Origin: Paratinospora sagittata
Lineage: Eukaryota; Streptophyta; Magnoliopsida; Ranunculales; Menispermaceae
Reading direction: 5' to 3'
Length of the DNA stretch: 64,000 nt
NCBI GenBank assembly: GCA_035771175.1
Contig: CM069603.1
Coordinates: 25,210,286 to 25,274,285, forward strand
Position 1 is the stretch's first letter; each line of letters opens with the position of its first letter. The notes under the pieces are model-generated. The model ran no database searches and was not told where the DNA came from. It saw only the letters and a list, made by a program, of their open reading frames with translations. Below are positions 33,491-44,548 of the stretch, one piece after another. Made by a program: the position numbers and the translations under genes.

Positions 33491-34683
33491 TGCTTATAAT
33501 CATGCTTTCATTTCATAAAAACAGAATTTTATAAATACAATGCCACACATAAGACCATAGATAGAAATACTCACTATATACAGCAATTTCCTAAGTCCAA
33601 TTCACTTCCTTCACACATAGCCAAAATTGCTCAACTAACACAATTTTACAGCACAAGCACCTCACTTGCACTTGTTGTCCAATTCACCAATTCACCAACT
33701 CTTTCCCAAATTTTCTACAATTCAACATTGTCAATCATCTACCATCAATTACCAACCATAAATCATATCTAAAACACATCAAAACACCATTAAAATCACC
33801 TTCAAACCCACATCTAGTTCAATATGGCAAGGTTGAGAAAATTTGATGTTTAACCATGGAAAGTCTACAATTTCACAATCAATTTACTCCAAATTAAACA
33901 AGGAATCATTTACCTTTGATTTCAGTAGCAATTGGCAAGATTTCCAGCTCAAAACCCACTTTTCCAAGATTCCAATCTAGCCAGTGAAATTCAACAAATT
34001 TTACATATGTTATATAACTTAAAGAGATGAGCAATTTTATGTAATTTTTAACCAAAAATCACTAGCTCTTACCTTGGATTTGGGCATCCTAAGTCATTCC
34101 TCTTCTTTCCCTTCCGTTTGCTCTGGTTTCTTCCAGTTCCAGCAAGTGAGAATGTGCTAGAATGATCGAAAAACTAAGTTAAAACGATTGTAAACCGCCA
34201 CACCAACCATTTTTTTAAAACATCCATACCTACTGAGAAACGCGCTTCTCCCCAAGGAAACGTGTTTCCTTGTGCCCAAAAATCAAAATTTTCGTTAAAA
34301 TTTCAATAAGAAACGCATTTCTCCTAAAGAAACGCATTTCCTTGAGAATTTCTGAAAACATCACCCTCTCGGGTTTGCACTAGAGAAACGCGTTTCCCTT
34401 TAAGGAACGCGTTTCTTTGAACATTTTCATAAACTTCATCTCTCGGGATTTCTTTACAGAAACATGCTTCTCTTAAAGAAACATGTTTCTCCATTTTCCA
34501 GGTGAAATTTCACCAAGTGTTGGTCTTTTTTTGCTATGTGTAGGGTTCAAGTATAAATACCACCCTATTATACACACATTCAGCCTATTCTAAGGTAATA
34601 CTTATACATATACGCATACAAATATGCCAGACAATACATATAAGTCAACGTATGAGTTTGACTAGTTCATACGGGGCGTTACA
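33490..34683 (-). mobile_element. A-type gypsy LTR, minus strand
   Basis: On the minus strand it starts TGTAACGCCCCGTATG at 34,683, as in element A. It has a cluster of palindromic GAAACGCGTTTC-type motifs (34,230-34,490) and then the GGAAGAGGAA / CCAAGGTAAGA block seen also at 5,070-5,130. The lower end near 33,490 is not resolved; TGCTTATAATC could be the terminus. There is no internal region. Confidence 0.65.
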
Positions 34684-35045
34684 AATCGAAACCGTTTCCT
34701 TGGTGATATGTTCCAATTCGACACTCGAGAGAGAGAATTAGAGACTCTAGGATTTTTTGCTTATAAACTTGAAGAACCTATTGATGATAAACATATTTAA
34801 TCTACATAGTTGACGGTTAGGTGAAGTTGAACCTCTAGGCTTTCCTATCTTGATATCTATTCATAGTTTGATTGCTTATCTTTATACTTTTCTTTAATTG
34901 TTTAGCTGCTTGAATCATATTCTGATTCTCTAGATAAAGTTAAAAATTGGTGAAAACGGTATTTAGTAAAGAGTGTATAATCCTAGAAGACGACAACCCG
35001 ATTCTCATTGATTTATTACTACTTGACGTCATACGCTTGCTGTTG
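34684..35045 (+). repeat. 3' tail of a family-G LTR
   Basis: Aligns with 8,370-8,746: 'acactcgagag...attag', 'gcttataaact', 'acatagttgacggttaggtgaa', 'gaagacgacaacccgattctcat', and an end near CTTGACGTCATACGCTTGCTG. The 5' part is replaced by the A-type LTR at 33,490-34,683. Confidence 0.6.
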
Positions 35046-35301
35046 ATAGTGAGCACATATCATGATGGCAAACAACCGACACGTGTACCGAGGGACTGAC
35101 ACATATACTAAGGTGGCAAACGATCAATGAGCATACAGAGGGATCAACGCGCGCACCCAAGCACTAAAATTGTACCAAGGTGGTAGACACACGTATCGAA
35201 AGGGGCCAATATGTGTGTTGTATTAACATTGTCGATGCGCGTACCGAGGAAACAACACGCATATGGCATTGGTCGCAAGATCACTCTCTAATGCCATTAA
35301 T
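35046..35301 (+). other. Stretch of ACCGAGG-type repeats, no gene
   Basis: The phrase 'acgcgtaccgagg' and variants recur (near 35,082, 35,105, 35,132, 35,170 and 35,245) at irregular spacings of about 25-70 bp. It follows a family-G LTR tail, so it may be the leader of that element. No reading frame is convincing. Confidence 0.4.
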
Positions 35302-36902
35302 TGTCACACCCCGTTCTGTTACCAAGAAATACACAACAAATCAGAGATCTGGAGTGCGAATAATCTACTCAGATCTTTTTATTCATCCTCTTTGAATATA
35401 GAGGATACAAAGTACACGAGGTACATTATTTTACGTACAAAAGTACGCAACGAGAATTACATCAAAACTCACTCTAGATCTAAGTCGACGTCGGTACCCT
35501 ACGCACTTTGCACCGCTCGTAGCTCCTGTTGACTTCTTCTTTTGGCCAAAAAGTCTAAGCCTTGAAATTGTTAGCAATGGAATGAGTCATCGCCCAGTAG
35601 GTCAAGCAGATATTCCATGGATTATGGTAATTAATAAAGAGAGCATCACAATCATAGATATCAAATAAACACAACATGAACATCGTCAATACTCTATTTA
35701 ACCATTAACCAGTAAACACTCATAACATGTCGTCTCGTAAGACTTCGTAGCCAAGCACCATCCTCATCTCCAGGGAAATTTGTCCTGGGTTCACACTATA
35801 CGTCCATCTCCAGGGAAATTCATATGACCAAAAGTTCGTACATCTCCTTTTGGCTGACACAGTAAAGTTTATAGCAGAGGTGCACCACCTAGGGCTGATT
35901 CAATCAGGTGGGCATTAATGCACCATGGGCAACTCTCATACACCAGAATTACCAATAAAAAATCCACAGGCCACGAACAGTTACTTCCTTAGGTGGTTAT
36001 GTTGTCTACTAACTTCTATGGTAAAACTTCAAAGACTAAGGAAGGATCTTGTTTGTGAATAGCACTGTATACATGAACCGTATTGTTGGCCCAGTATTAC
36101 CGTCCAAAAGGGGGGTGAATTGGACTTGGTGAATTTTTGCATTACCTTTCGGTTAATTAATTAAACAGTATATATGTGTAGTATAGGTTAAGCAAAGCAA
36201 TAATGTGCAGGAAAAGAATAAATGGACACGGCAATCTATAATGGTTCGGTTCCCCTAGAACCTACTCCACTACCTGATCACCCACAATTAGGATTTCCTA
36301 ATCCACTAAGGGCTAGTCAACTTACAGGCATGACTAAAAGTCGTACAATCTAGTTAACTTACGAGCGTAACTAGAAGTCGTATATCTAACCAACTTTTGG
36401 GCTTGGCTACAAGCCCTATATCTAACCAACTTGTGAGCCACATAAAAACCGTTTAAAAATCACAAACACAATCACACGAATATTAAATAGAAATTTTACC
36501 CAACTCTTATGATTGAGCGTGATTTCGCCTTCAAGAAAGATCAAGATCTACAAGATATGTGATGAACTCACTTAAGAACAGCTTGATCTATGCTCAAGAT
36601 AAACTCACAAGTTTCTCAAAGAGTTTTGAAAGATTAGGCAAACTATTCGGAAGTATGAATCAAAGATTCAAATGTAGGTGAACTTTTGCTTTGAAAAGAT
36701 GTTTAAATCACTAAAGAACTTGTTTTGGATTTGTAGAAATGAAAGTATGAAAATCGGCACAAGTTCAAGAATTTTGCAAAAGTTGCTCTCAAATGAGCAA
36801 AGTGTGGTATTTATAGAAAATACCAATCCGAGGCACAAGAACGCGTTCCTAGAGAGGGGAATGTGTTTCTAGTTTGAAATTTAAAACTTTTCAGATTTCT
36901 CT

Positions 36903-38373
36903 TGTCACGCTTGGGCTGCACACAAAGTGCCCCTACCCAGGGTGATAGGGACTTAAGACCCTCAGCCTTTATGGATGCCATAATATTGTTCCACTCTCGT
37001 ACAGCAAGCCACATAAGTGCTCTTGAACGCAGAGTCTTTTATCGACACTATTCACTATTCATGAATACATGAGGCCTTTTTGTCACGCCTGGGTTGCACA
37101 CAAAGTGCCCCCTACCCAGGGTGATAGGAACTTAATACCCTCAGCCTTTATGGATGCCATAATATTGTTCCACTCTCGTACATCCAGCCACATAAGTGTT
37201 CTTGTACGCAGAGTCTTTTTTCTACACTATTTACTATTCATGAATAGTGTCGGGCCTTCCCTAAGATCGAACTGGGGAGGCCCGACACTATTCATGAATA
37301 GTAAATAGTGTCGATAAAAGACTCTGCGTACAAGAGCACTTATGTGGCTGGCTGTACGAGAGTGGAACAAAATTATGACATCCATAAAGGCTGAGGGTAT
37401 TAAGTCCCTATCACCCTGGGTAGGGGCACTTTGTGTGCAACCCAGGCGTGACAAAGAGGCCTTATGAGGGTATTAAGTCCCTATCACCCTGGGTAGGGGG
37501 CACTTTGTGTGCAACCCAGGCGTGACAAAAGGGCCTCATGTATACATAAGGCCCTTTTGTCACGCCTGGGTTGCACACAAAGTGCCCCCTACCCAGGGTG
37601 ATAGGGACTTAATACCCTCAGCCTTTATGGATGCCATAATATTGTTCCACTCTCATACAGCCAGCCACATAAGTGCTCTTGTACGCAGAGTCTTTTATCG
37701 ACACTATTCACTATTCATGAATAGTGTCGGGCCTTCCCTAAGATCGAACTGGGGGAGGCTCGACACTATTCATGAATAGTAAATAGTGTCGATAAAAGAC
37801 TCTGCGTACAAGAGCACTTATGTGGCTGGCTGTACGAGAGTGGAACAATATTATGGCATCCATAAAGGCTGAGGGTATTAAGTCCCTATCACCCTGGGTA
37901 GGGGGTACTTTGTGTGCAACCCAGGCGTGACAAAAAGGCCTTATGTATACATGAGGCCCTTTTGTCACGCCTGGGTTGCACACAAAGTGCCCCCTACCCA
38001 GGGTGATAGGGACTTAATACCCTCATAAGGCCTCTTTGTCACGCCTGGGTTGCACACAAAGTGCCCCTACCCAGGGTGATAGGGACTTAATACCCTCAGC
38101 CTTTATGGATGTCATAATATTGTTCCACTCTCGTACAGCCAGCCACATAAGTGTTCTTGTACGCAGAGTCTTTTATCGACACTATTCACTATTCATGAAT
38201 AGTGTCGGGCCTCCCCCAAGTTTCGAACCCGAGACCTTATATTCATAAGGTTTAAATTCGAATTTTGAGTAACCACTGAGCCAATGGTTCAGTCCAGGCT
38301 TGACAAAAGGCTGAGGGTATTAAGTCCCTATCACCCTGGGTAGGGGCACTTTGTGTGCAACCCAGGCGTGACA
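36903..38373. repeat. Cluster of alternating inverted repeats, unit about 170-200 bp
   Basis: At least nine full or partial copies of one unit in both orientations. Plus copies start TGTCACGC at 36,903, 37,081, 37,559, 37,973 and 38,037; minus copies end GCGTGACA at 37,453, 37,527, 37,932 and 38,373. The unit contains CAAAGTGCCCCCTACCCAGG, the CAGCCTTTATGGATGCC block, and a terminal hairpin ATTCATGAAT. The ends of the cluster are TGTCACGC and GCGTGACA. Flanks TCTCT (36,898-36,902) and TCCCT (38,374-38,378) may be a TSD with one mismatch. Apparent 70-90-aa frames on both strands are repeat shadows. Confidence 0.9.
38205..38306 (-). repeat. SINE-like head with A and B box
   Basis: On the minus strand: TGGCTCAGTGGTTACTC (A-box-like), then GGTCTCGGGTTCGAAAC (B-box-like) about 45 bp later, leading straight into the repeat unit (GGGGGAGGCCCGACAC). 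This is the layout of a tRNA-derived SINE promoter. Only this unit keeps the head; other units keep a shortened version near GATCGAACTGGGG. Confidence 0.55.
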
Positions 38374-38539
38374 TCCCTCTAATGCAGCAGCGAGTTCCTT
38401 AAAAGAGGAGTGCGTTCCTTAATATATCTGTTGGGCATAGGAGCGAGGTTCTTCATTAAAAGTCATTAACTCGATAAAAGTTTCTATTTTTCTCTTTTCT
38501 ACAGTAGCGCATTCCTTAATCCTTGATTAGAAAAATTTG

Positions 38540-40651
38540 TGTAACGCCCGTACCTTAGGATGATGTCACCTTAACCCATAGAGTACCCGGATACGGGTAT
38601 GTATGTGTATTTATACATGGTTTCGATTCTGTAGGTCAATGTCTTGTGCCCAAATGGGTGAGCAGATGTTAGAAACCCATCTGGAGCGTGTTTTTACATA
38701 GGAATAGACCTATCATACGCAAGATTTCGTTGTGTATTGTGTAAGTAGTGGTTAAGTGAAAAATATGATGTTCTGGATTAGGAGAAGTGCACTCCTTAAG
38801 GGAGAAGCGTGCTCCTGTTGAGGAGAAGCGCACTCCTTGCTCAGACCGAAAGTTGTTTTCTTCTCAATAAAGGGAGAAGCACGCTCCTCACATTCTGGGC
38901 AGTTTTTTTTTTAAAAAGTAGTGGGGCCACCACCCCACTTATAAACCCAAGTACGGCCATTTCCTCTCACTTTACCATTGTTCTCTAGTTTTCTCAGCTG
39001 GAGAGAGGGAGAGAAAGGGGTTATGAAGGAAATTGAGCTAGGGTTTGAATTTTGAGCTTCCAAGGTATAAACTTCACCCTTAAACTCTTTAATCTTGCTT
39101 CCATGGTTGAGTAGCATCACATAGATTGATTTGGAAGTGGTTGCTACTGTATTTTCTGGGTTCGAGACCATGTTCTAGGTTTCATAGCTAGAGCTTGACT
39201 TAGGTTTTGCATGTCACCTATGTGGTGTACATTGAAAGTCCTTAAACACACCTTAGTGTTAGTTTTGAACAAGGTTTGGCTATGGTGGATTTATGCTCAT
39301 TTCTTTGGTCCAGCCTATAAGGGTTTCGGCTTTCATATTTTGGGAATGATCTGGGTTTTGATTTCTTAGGTTAGCTTTGTTGTATTTATGGCTACCTAGG
39401 GCTGGATTGGTTGTCTAATGGTTTAATTAGATTGTGAATGCATGGCATTGATGTGAGTTAGATGATTGAATCTGTAATTGGCATTCCCTTGCATGTGATT
39501 TAATTAGAGGTTTTATAGCTTGAATGTGTTGTAGTTGTTGGCACATAGGTGCAGCCATGATTAGAGTTAAGTGTTGGCATGTAATTGGGGCTTAAATCAT
39601 GATTTTTGGCATGTGTAGTATGAACCTAAATTGTATGCAGGGTTTGCGGATGATTCAAAGGTCCTAGTTGTACCAATTAAGGGCTAATTCATGGTTTAGA
39701 TGCTATTCTTCATTGAAGGATCAATGGTGGCATCCTAGAGTTCGTTTTGGTTGGAATTGGATTGGCTAGTCTAGCCAATCGACTGTGAGTGTTTATTTGT
39801 ATTTGGTTTCTATATGTGGCATTGTAGCATATGAAATGTTTTGAATTGATATATATGTGTAATGCATGTTTTAATGATTCATGAAATGGATTTGAGCATA
39901 AGTCTGGTTGGGTTAGCAATAGGTGTATCTGCTAGCCGGGATTTTCTTTAGGTAATCTCTTGTTGCTAGATTTGTGATCCCTAGTAGTGGACCTTGCAGA
40001 GGATTTTATGGCTTGTGTAGATAGGATCGCTTAGGCATGGAATGTGTCTTGGTAGGCTGATCCTATTAGCTACACAACCCCAGGAATCCTAATAGAATAC
40101 GAGTATGTCAGGTTCGATCGGGCACTGAATGTCACGAATTCAGACCCTTGATAGCCCTTACTCAAGAGGTGGATTAAGACGACATATTGCATGTTTGGAA
40201 ATGGAAATGCATTGATAGATTGTTATCATTGATGCATTATATTTCAGCATGTATATGATATTGTATCTCATCATTTCATTGAACTATTTTGATGAACTCA
40301 TGCCTTATTTGTATCAATGCATATATATTGCCACTTGTGAAAAACATTCACTGAGCTTGTTGTAGCTCACACCTCCTGTTGTTGCACACTGCGGAGCACT
40401 CCCTGTGGTGTTTTGTGAAGTGGGTGTTGGTTGTTCTTGTAGTTTTATATTTTTGAGACTATGTACAAGATGGGTTATATTATTTTGGAAGTTTTAATTT
40501 GGATGATGTTTATGATATGGATTATGTTGCTTGAGGATTGGATCTATTTATCTTGGTTTTGTTTAGGCTGAACGGGACGTCGGGGGTATCGAGGGAGGAT
40601 ATACCCGGGGATCCATGCCAGACATATTGTCACAGGCTATGGGTCGTGACA
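38540..40651 (+). mobile_element. Complete solo LTR, family E
   Basis: Starts TGTAACGCCCG and ends GGGTCGTGACA. ATTTG on both sides (38,535-38,539 and 40,652-40,656) gives a perfect TSD. 2,112 bp. It has GGAGAAGCGCACTCC-type motifs (38,780-38,900), a TATA-like TTATAAAC at 38,938-38,945, a purine-rich leader, the 'gtctagccaatcgactgtgagtg' block and 'cattcactgagcttgttgtagctcacacc'. It is the reference copy for the fragments at 1-1,557 and 31,203-33,490. Confidence 0.93.
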
Positions 40652-41888
40652 ATTTGAGTCTCGAGAAAAACCATAGGAGCGCATTCCTTAAACTCTAATC
40701 AGAAAAATCAGATTCTCAGGAAAAAGAATAGGAGCGCGTTCCTTCAAGTTGAAAGTGACAGAAACACGATTTTTCGATCAAAATGAGTTTAAGACATTGT
40801 CAAAAATATAAACTAACTTTTAAAACATTTTGGACAAGATTAAAACATAATTGGCAAAAATAAATGCATGTAAGCCAATCGATCAATACAGATAATCAAG
40901 ACGTTCGATATAATACACGTAAAACGACAAAAACCATGCAAAGTTGGTAATATGAGTGTATGATAAAACAATGATATAAATATGCATGATAAACAACCTT
41001 ATCTATATGATTGCATGATAATCATGATAATGTCTGTGCATGCATGATCAGTATGATAATAGTATATGTGCATGAATATCTAATGACCTATATGCATGAT
41101 TTTCAAAAGATGCAAATCATATTGTGGTTGGAACGAGTAAGGATTACTCTACAATACTAAGATTTTAGACAAAAGATTACAGACATGAAGCTCTTAAATC
41201 TTTGTGCATTATTGTTCCATCCACACGCTTTGACGATATAGTTGAATCCATCTGATATAGCTAGTTAGCATTGAAACAATTAAGTCAAAGAGATTAGTGA
41301 TCACAAGTATGTTATTTTAATCATCAAAACAAAATCGGGTAAGAGTTGTTACATCAACACGTATATGTGAATAGTACCATATTGGTGAATAGTACCATAT
41401 CACAAGGCTGCACCAAAGGAATTTCTCTCAATAAAATCAACCAGACTAGTCCTCAGGCAGAGTGGTGGAGTCACAATGGTCTCGCTTAAATACCACTCCT
41501 CTAAAGCAGCAAGCTATCTCTCGTTCACTATTTAAAGGCACTTGGGACAAGATTATATCTAGCTAATTAAATTAATTACTAATTCGACAAAATAATGGTA
41601 TGTGCATGGATTCTATATACCAAGGTACATGCATAAATGGTATGGTGTAAGTGAATATTAGATAAAATGAAAAGTGCATGCTAACCTTATGAAAAGATAT
41701 AATACATGCAAACTTATGCCTTTTTCCCCACCTTCAACTGTGCGCTTTCCTAAGTTAGTGTTCTTTGCCAAGAACAGCAGCTCTGCAATGCACCAGAGAG
41801 AGAGAGTCTCAAAGGAGAGAAAGAAAGCCTTAAAGAGGGAGAATAGATGTGGAAGAGAAGTATGGAGAATGAGGGGGGAGGGAATCCC

Positions 41889-41896
41889 CTTTTATA
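41889..41896 (-). promoter_or_regulatory. TATA box in minus-strand LTR F
   Basis: CTTTTATA on plus (TATAAAAG on minus), downstream of the GAACGTTC array in the direction of transcription. Confidence 0.6.
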
Positions 41897-41909
41897 GGAA
41901 AAACTACCA

Positions 41910-41967
41910 GAACGTTCTCACAACGGAACGTTCTGGCATATAGAACGTTCTCGCGTACGGAACGTTC
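41910..41967 (-). promoter_or_regulatory. Four GAACGTTC palindromes at regular spacing
   Basis: GAACGTTC at 41,910-41,917, 41,926-41,933, 41,943-41,950 and 41,960-41,967, spaced 16-17 bp. Each fits the plant heat-shock-element pentamer pair nGAAnnTTCn. They lie upstream of the minus-strand TATA box of LTR F, an enhancer-like position. Confidence 0.5.
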
Positions 41968-41975
41968 TGGCATAC

Positions 41976-42618
41976 TGATAAGTTGAGTTTTAGTTGTTAG
42001 TTTACATGTTAATTTCATAGGTTTTTAGGAGCATTTAGTTAGTTTTTAAATATATTTGCATTTATTGTTCATATTTAGTGTTTTAGGTTCATTATGAGTT
42101 TTATAAGTTGGTTTTAGTGGTTTTCATGAATAAAATGCATTAGGCTAGCTTAGGAATATAATCGTGATTTTTAGGTATTTTTCCTAAAGTCAATTGCACC
42201 ATTTACATATTAATATTGTCACATTTTGCATGTTAATACATAGTTTTAGTTAGACTTTTAATATTTGATTAGTTAGGCCACTTACTTGTGTTTTTGTGCT
42301 TTGTTTTGTAGGTAAATAAAGAGCCTAAAAGTGGGATGCAATGTGATTCAAAGGGTGACAAGACCATGTCAAAGAAAGGTGCAAAAGATGGACCAAAGAA
42401 TCAAGTGAAAAGCCAAAAAATTGCTAAGTCCGCACAAAAACCAAGAAGAAAAGAAAAAAAAGAAGAAAAGAGGAGCGTTCTGAGGGCCGCGGTGTTGGCT
42501 CCATGCGCCGGCATGGATTCATCTTTTGTTAAGTTTCTTAATTATGTAATTTTGGCTATGTATTATGTTTTTTTAAGACTTTGTGGTGTAATTTTTTTGG
42601 ATGTCATAATTATGCAAC
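41976..42618 (+). repeat. 5' part of a family-G LTR
   Basis: Starts TGATAAGTTGAGTTTTAGTTG, as does the minus copy ending at 46,819. It shares the intron-like GTTTTGTAGGTAAATAAAGAG, 'aaaagccaaaaaattgctaagtccgcacaaaa' and a GC-rich GCGCCGGCATGG stretch. It ends abruptly near 42,618. CATAC at 41,971-41,975 would be the left TSD. Confidence 0.65.
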
Positions 42619-42984
42619 TGTAGCACCCCATAACTTTAAAGTCCAAATCTCATAATTTATGTCGTGAATGTATGGACTACGCTAACTAACTTATGTTTAA
42701 TTGATGAATTATTATATGTTGGTGATTAGAAAATAATCTAAATGTTATAATTCAAATTACAATTGATTCATTTACTTGTACTTACTTGATGGACCCATAA
42801 CCATTAGATCCATCTCTTTTGACATTGCAAAGGAGACACAGATCTACTAGAGTTTGGAGTGAAGATGTGAGATATCACACTAAATGATTGTACAATGTAT
42901 ATTTACCATTTATATTAGTCCATTTCGATAACAATGTTTTTATTCTCCATTTTTTTTATCACAAGAGGTCAGAGAGTTCCATTG
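42619..42984 (+). other. LTR-head-like stretch, unresolved
   Basis: Begins TGTAGCACCCC, similar to the start of several LTRs in the window. The following AT-rich sequence has no match that I can see. No reading frame. Confidence 0.35.
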
Positions 42985-43678
42985 CCAACGTAGACAAGTT
43001 GTAGTAGAACGCAAGGTCAAGTTTGACAGAAGAATTGTCCCATAATTACATAAGTAGGGTTTATGGAATGGCTTGTGTTGGTTTTCTCGAACTTTATTGG
43101 GACTTGACCATTGCATTGGTTAAGCATTGGAAGCAAGATAAACATTTCACTTGGCAGTTTGTGAGGCCACGATCGCTCTCCAAGACGTAGAAGTACTGCT
43201 AGGTTTACCTATTGATGGACTCCCCATGACTGGTTACAGTGAGCTTGTTTGGGATGAGGTTTGTGAAGTGTTGCTTGGTTTTACACCTGCTGATGCTGAA
43301 ATGTGTGGTGGTAGGATTGATTTGAATTTCATAAGGAACAAGTTTAAAGTGTTAGCAAATGATACGACCGATATTCAGATACAACGCCATGCTATGACAT
43401 ATATATTATAATTGATTGGGTGTTCCTATTTTTCAGAAAAGTCAAATAACCTTGAGCATTTCATGTTTTTACCTTTATTAAGGGATTTCGACGAAGTAGG
43501 GCAATATAGTTGGGGTACCGCATGTCGGGCGTGGTTATATCACGAGATGTGTCGAGCAATGGATATCAATTCAAACGGAATTTCAAGGGCCTTGATACTT
43601 TTGTAACTATGGGAATCAGATAGGTTCCCTTTTCTTGCCTCGGTTCGACGTAATATTCCCTGCAAAGATCATCTTGGT
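42985..43678 (+). pseudogene. Plant mobile domain (MAIN-like) pseudogene
   Basis: Conceptual fragments in several frames match the plant-mobile-domain (aminotransferase-like) proteins: KVKFDRRIVP, then GMACVGFLELYWDLTIALVKHW, then TIALQDVEVLLGLPIDGLPMTG (in the frame from 43,151), and SRALILL*LWESDRFPFLASVRR near the end. At least two stops and frameshifts (near 43,040 and 43,145), and stops at 43,409-43,411 and 43,604-43,606, disable it. Such domains occur in MAIN/MAIL1 proteins and in gypsy and Mutator-type transposons. No clear element ends flank it; the LTR head starting at 43,679 may have truncated it. Confidence 0.75.
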
Positions 43679-43955
43679 TGTGACACCCCACCAAAGTATT
43701 AAGGTAAAATACCGAACATATACCTAATACCTTGAGGAAATTGGAGACTTTGAACCCGTAAAAATCCTAAAATGAATCTTAAAATGAGGTGTTAAGAACC
43801 TTAGAACACCAAACTTTAGTGTCAAACACCATCCATGAAGTATCGGGACTCTAAAACGACGAATATGGAGAAGAAAACATACGAAAACCCAAAAAGTGGG
43901 AGGAGAAACACGTTCCCTAACTAAGAAACGTGTTTCCCTAAGGGCAAACGCATTC
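43679..43955 (+). repeat. LTR head, plus strand, truncated
   Basis: Starts TGTGACACCCC. It has the motif pair GAAACACGTTCCC and GAAACGTGTTTCCC (43,905-43,940) also found in A/E-type LTRs. It is broken at 43,956 by another LTR; CATTC at 43,951-43,955 would be that insertion's TSD. Confidence 0.5.
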
Positions 43956-44548
43956 TGTCGTGACCCCCTCCACCGAGTGACGTCACGATGGGCACAGAAT
44001 ACCACATATGCCATACATTACGTATATGATATTCTGTCAGCCTTCCAATTCTCCAAATTTACTAAAATTTTTGACTGAATCTCACCATAAATATAGTGTC
44101 TCACCTAATTAACCGAAATCATTTCCACCAAATCAAATTTCAAGATCATAATCAAATATATCAGTTCTATATCAGAATCCATAACTCATCCAGTCATAAC
44201 ATATGTACAATATGAAGTGATATATACATATATACAATCCCAAAATAACAAACCCAGCTTCTCAACACATACATCAAAATCAATTGAAGAGACTTCTACT
44301 TTTCACGTGTTTTTCCCTTTCGCTTGGGATCCGTTCCTAAAATATTGAGAAGAAGGGGTGAGAAACCACAGTTTAGTGAATATTTCTAACTATGACATCA
44401 CATATACATTCATATAAAACATGCATCCAATCAACAAGTACAATACATGATCAATATAAAATCCAGTGCAATAACCAGTGTAAATCATGCAAACACAAGT
44501 CAAAATCATATCATCTTCCTCTTTCAAAGCAATAGAATGAGTCTACAC
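43956..44548 (-). repeat. E-type LTR, minus strand, partial
   Basis: On the minus strand its 3' end is GGGGGTCACGACA at 43,956, as in family E. It then shows 'ttttaggaacggatcccaagcg' and 'gttagaaatattcactaaactgtggtttctcacc', the family-E equivalents of the 'cactgagct...' region. It runs into a copia LTR at 44,549 and is not seen again in the window. Confidence 0.6.

Larger units (their letters stand above)
36084..41359 (-). mobile_element. Copia (SIRE-like) solo LTR with two nested insertions
   Basis: Plus-strand ends TGTTGGCCC at 36,084 and CATCAACA at 41,359, flanked by CGTAT on both sides (36,079-36,083 and 41,360-41,364): a perfect TSD. It has the SIRE-like terminal block (reading GGGGGGTGAATTGGA on plus), the 'ggttcggttcccc...ctactccacta' block near 36,245, and GGAGCGCGTTCC-type motifs (36,839, 38,390-38,470, 40,680-40,745). 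Nested inside are the inverted-repeat cluster (36,903-38,373) and solo LTR E (38,540-40,651). Short reading frames such as 36,678-36,872 are incidental. Confidence 0.9.
35302..41975 (-). mobile_element. Family-F LTR, minus strand, split by a copia solo LTR
   Basis: Minus-strand LTR whose 3' end (TGTCACACCCCG on plus) is at 35,302. Parts are 35,302-36,083 and 41,360-41,975. The first part matches the 3' half of the solo LTR F at 29,778-30,839 (TTTTTATTCATCCTC, GTCGACGTC, the 'tcatcgcccagtaggtca' block). The second part carries a promoter on the minus strand. The LTR start is lost because a family-G LTR begins at 41,976. Confidence 0.7.

Noticed and set aside
37069..38248. Several 70-90-residue open frames with shared sequence (such as those starting MCNPGVTKG)
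   Set aside because: They lie on both strands of the inverted-repeat cluster and repeat with the units; they are shadows of the repeat, not genes.
38205..38306. tRNA gene
   Set aside because: A and B box are present but no acceptor-stem pairing or anticodon arm is evident; SINE head is more likely.
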